This document shows positions 6,186 through 7,811 of a stretch of DNA of 7,811 nt, in pieces. The DNA comes from JBDKUD01 sp039679805. GTDB lineage: Bacteria; Bacillota; Syntrophomonadia; Syntrophomonadales; Syntrophomonadaceae. The position numbers and the translations under genes were made by a program. The notes under the pieces were generated by a model that was given only the letters and a program-made list of their open reading frames with translations, was not told where the DNA came from and ran no database searches. Numbering within the stretch: position 1 is the first letter of the stretch; the number at the start of each line of letters is the position of its first letter. The stretch spans positions 1 to 7,811 of the forward strand of contig JBDKUD010000077.1 in the NCBI GenBank assembly GCA_039679805.1, in the 5' to 3' direction.

Positions 6186-6191
6186 AAGGAG
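6186..6191 (+). promoter_or_regulatory. Ribosome site that sets the FmdE-like start
   Basis: AAGGAG lies eight bases before ATG 6200-6202. The earlier in-frame ATG at 6182 immediately precedes this site and would place the ribosome site inside the gene, so 6200 is preferred. Confidence 0.7.
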
Positions 6192-6199
6192 ATATTACA

Positions 6200-6805
6200 A
6201 TGATAACTGCACAGGATTATCTTGAAACCGGTCTGGTTTTTCACGGGCATAAGTGTCCGGCTATGCCGTTGGGTCTTCGTTCGGGCGCAGCCGCCATGAA
6301 TGCCCTGGGGGTAGAACGTTCAAAGGATAAGGAGCTTGTTCTGATAGCTGAAACCGGGAATGATCACGCAGCCGGCTGTTTTGTCGACGGTCTGATGACA
6401 GTTACCGGATGTACATTTGGAAAGTCAAATATTGATAAAACGTATTACGGGAAAATGGCCTTCACTTTAATTGATACCCGAACCCAAAAGGCAGTGAGGG
6501 CTCAATTAAAGCCAGAATTCTTTGGTAATATGCTTAAATCGCCGTTTGTCGAGCAGCGTAAAAACGGGGTTCTGCCGCAGGATATCCCGGCTGACATCAC
6601 TGATCCACTGGTAGACCGGATTTTGAATTTGCCAGAGGAACAATTTATCTCAATCAGCCCGGTCTTTGATTATCCTATAGAAAAAAAGAAAGGGATCTTT
6701 GAGACAGACCTTTGCTCTGTATGTGGTGAACGAACGTTTATCCATAAATTACAGGTTATTGGCGGCAAAAAGCTTTGTATTCCTTGCTCTGAAAAGCAGA
6801 AGTAG
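6200..6805 (+). CDS. FmdE-like protein with C-terminal four-cysteine zinc-ribbon-like tail
   Basis: This 201-residue soluble protein resembles the FmdE domain, named from a protein linked to molybdenum formylmethanofuran dehydrogenase but widespread in anaerobes without that pathway. Family features are VFHGHKCPAMPLGLRSGAAAM (H15, H17, C19) and the block ETGNDHAAGCFVDGLMTVTGCTFGKSNI (C60, C71). The C-terminus adds a separate CSVCGE...LCIPCSEK module with C172, C175, C193 and C196, a zinc-ribbon-like arrangement also seen in other FmdE-type proteins. The cell location is predicted cytoplasmic. It sits 72 bases after acr3, a larger gap than most in the cluster, and 23 bases before the TauE-like gene. 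FmdE proteins are thought to bind metals, but no reaction is established for this type. A role in metalloid or sulfur handling here is inference only. Calling it a formylmethanofuran dehydrogenase subunit would be misleading, because no other such subunits are present. Confidence 0.85.
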   Translation: MITAQDYLETGLVFHGHKCPAMPLGLRSGAAAMNALGVERSKDKELVLIAETGNDHAAGCFVDGLMTVTGCTFGKSNIDKTYYGKMAFTLIDTRTQKAVRAQLKPEFFGNMLKSPFVEQRKNGVLPQDIPADITDPLVDRILNLPEEQFISISPVFDYPIEKKKGIFETDLCSVCGERTFIHKLQVIGGKKLCIPCSEKQK

Positions 6806-6828
6806 TCACATCTGGGAAGTGAAATGAT

Positions 6829-7575
6829 ATGATGGAAATCTGGGCGGGGCTGGTAACCCTGGCGGCAACCACGGTGTTAACTATAGCTGGTGTGGGAGCC
6901 GCTTTTATTCTTATTCCGATATATTTAGGTCTGGGCATTGAGTTGCATACATCCATGAGCACTGCACTACTGCTTAACAGTATTGCTATGATCTTTGCTT
7001 CAATAAATTATGCCCGTGAGAGATTAATACTCTGGCGGCTGGCCTTGCCCATTCTAATCACCGCAACAATAGTATCACCTTTAGGAGCGTATTCCAGCCA
7101 ATATGTGCCAAGGAATACACTATTGGTTTTATTTATTCTATTTTTAATCTTTGCCGCTTCCATGATGCTGTTCTACACGCCAAAAACCGCTGATAAACAA
7201 AAGTATGGTGGGGCGCAGCTGGCGGTGGGAATTGGAATAGGTGCTATTGCCGGGTTTATAGGCGGACTGCTCGGTGTCGGTGGTGGTAATATAATCGTTC
7301 CGGCACTGGTATGGCTGGGCATTGAAGCCAAGAAAGCCTCGGCCACTACTTCCTTTGTCGTTATATTCTCTTCCTTTTCAGGGTTTCTGGGAAGGGCTTC
7401 TCTAGGCCAACTTGATGCTAATCTGCTGATATTTACTGTGGTCGGCTCCATTGGCGGTGCGCTTTTAGGTTCCTGGCTGTTGAGTAAAAAGCTGCAAAAC
7501 CGCCAGGTCAAAGTTGCAATTGGAATAATCCTTTACTTTATCGCACTTAAGATGGGATATGATTTATTAAGCTAA
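6829..7575 (+). CDS. TauE/SafE-family membrane exporter
   Basis: This 248-residue integral membrane protein belongs to the TauE/SafE family, proposed exporters of sulfite and other sulfur anions or organosulfonates. It shows the family's internal duplication. The N-half has GVGAAFILIPIYLGLGIELHTSMSTAL (from residue 21) and the C-half GVGGGNIIVPALVWLGIEAKKASATTSF (from residue 149), each followed by further hydrophobic spans, for about eight in total. There is no signal sequence beyond the first span. The start is uncertain between adjacent ATG codons at 6829 and 6832, both with only a weak GGGAAG-like ribosome site at 6814-6819. It follows the FmdE-like gene by 23 bases, so the two are probably cotranscribed. 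The substrate is unknown; in this context it could export an arsenic-sulfur compound, sulfite, or something unrelated. Confidence 0.9.
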   Translation: MMEIWAGLVTLAATTVLTIAGVGAAFILIPIYLGLGIELHTSMSTALLLNSIAMIFASINYARERLILWRLALPILITATIVSPLGAYSSQYVPRNTLLVLFILFLIFAASMMLFYTPKTADKQKYGGAQLAVGIGIGAIAGFIGGLLGVGGGNIIVPALVWLGIEAKKASATTSFVVIFSSFSGFLGRASLGQLDANLLIFTVVGSIGGALLGSWLLSKKLQNRQVKVAIGIILYFIALKMGYDLLS

Positions 7576-7576
7576 A

Positions 7577-7610
7577 AAGATTGTCATCTTTAACCTAAAT
7601 CTTATTTTTT
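7577..7610 (+). terminator. Weak candidate rho-independent terminator
   Basis: AAGATT (7577-7582) can pair with AATCTT (7598-7603), followed at once by ATTTTTT. A competing hairpin AAAGAT-TGTC-ATCTTT (7576-7591) is also possible. Both stems are AT-rich and short, so stability is low. The position immediately after the last gene of the cluster is what makes termination plausible. Confidence 0.35.
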
Positions 7611-7675
7611 ACTGAATCCAGTCTCATTTCTTAATGAATCCCGCAGTGCAATTTATATTATGCCCTTTTTTGCTG

Positions 7676-7706
7676 TTGACCTTTACGTTACGTCAAGGTG
7701 TATAGT
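7676..7706 (+). promoter_or_regulatory. MerR-type promoter and operator
   Basis: TTGACC (7676-7681) and TATAGT (7701-7706) are separated by 19 bases, the over-long spacer that is diagnostic of MerR-activated promoters. The spacer is filled by a 21-base imperfect palindrome at 7679-7699 of the form ACCTTnACGTnACGTnAAGGT, with nine of ten arm positions complementary. It lies just upstream of the MerR-family gene, so autoregulation is very likely. Confidence 0.8.
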
Positions 7707-7728
7707 GTGATTGTCAGGAGGCGTGAGC

Positions 7729-7811
7729 GTGGAGTATTCAATCCAAAAATTAAGTAAAATGGCGGGCGTCAGCAGCCGCACCCTGCGTTACTATGACGAA
7801 ATAGGCATCCT
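7729..7811 (+). CDS. MerR-family transcriptional regulator, C-terminus cut by right edge
   Basis: The 27 complete codons read MEYSIQKLSKMAGVSSRTLRYYDEIGIL-like, the start of a MerR-type winged helix. They show the helix-turn-helix (IQKLSKMAGVSSRTL) followed by the near-invariant RYYDEIGIL. The start is GTG 7729 with AGGAGG at 7716-7721, seven bases upstream. The effector domain lies outside the window, so the inducer cannot be told. It has its own MerR-type promoter and is probably a separate transcription unit from the arsenic cluster. Confidence 0.9.
   Translation, partial: MEYSIQKLSKMAGVSSRTLRYYDEIGI

Noticed and set aside
6128..6199. Possible promoter or terminator between acr3 and the FmdE-like gene
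   Set aside because: Only a short GGAC/GTCC pairing with a long AT-rich loop is visible, with no T-run and no convincing -35/-10 pair.
1..7811. CRISPR arrays, tRNA or rRNA genes, insertion sequences
   Set aside because: No regularly spaced direct repeats, no tRNA- or rRNA-like sequence, and no transposase or terminal repeats were seen on either strand.

Overview
This window carries most of an arsenic-resistance gene cluster from what looks like an anaerobic, low-to-mid GC Gram-positive bacterium of the Clostridia type. That placement is inference. It rests on the strong AGGAGG-like ribosome sites, several TTG/GTG starts, the family mix (DGC-domain proteins, an FmdE-like protein, Acr3) and an apparent selenocysteine codon.

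Layout. The left part (1-1034) reads leftward: two tandem DGC-domain, cysteine-rich putative metal-binding proteins, then a small Cys-rich protein that runs off the left edge. An AT-rich divergent intergenic region (1035-1191) separates them from a rightward cluster: arsR (1192-1590), arsD (1646-1954), a full-length two-ATPase arsA (2004-3752), a small CxxC thioredoxin-fold protein (3809-4048), an ArsP/DUF318-type permease (4064-5017), acr3 (5051-6127), an FmdE-like protein with a C-terminal four-cysteine zinc-ribbon-like tail (6200-6805) and a TauE/SafE-type exporter (6829-7575). A short intergenic region then holds a MerR-type promoter, and a MerR-family regulator starts at 7729 and is cut by the right edge.

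The most notable point is at 4316-4318. The permease reading frame contains an in-frame TGA exactly where the family has the first Cys of its conserved TPFCSCS-type motif. The same frame continues with uninterrupted permease homology to 5017, and a two-part hairpin with a small G/U-starting apical loop follows the TGA at the spacing expected of a bacterial SECIS element. The simplest reading is a 317-residue selenoprotein permease with Sec85-Ser-Cys87. A standard gene caller would split it into two false ORFs.

How the genes probably work together: ArsR senses As(III) through its Cys-x-Cys site and releases the cluster. ArsD hands As(III) to the ArsA ATPase, which is expected to energise Acr3. 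The Sec-containing permease with its adjacent CxxC protein would form a second efflux route, possibly for organoarsenicals or another thiophilic substrate. The DGC, Cys-rich and FmdE-like proteins are candidate thiol/metal-binding accessories of unknown job. No arsenate reductase is visible in this window.
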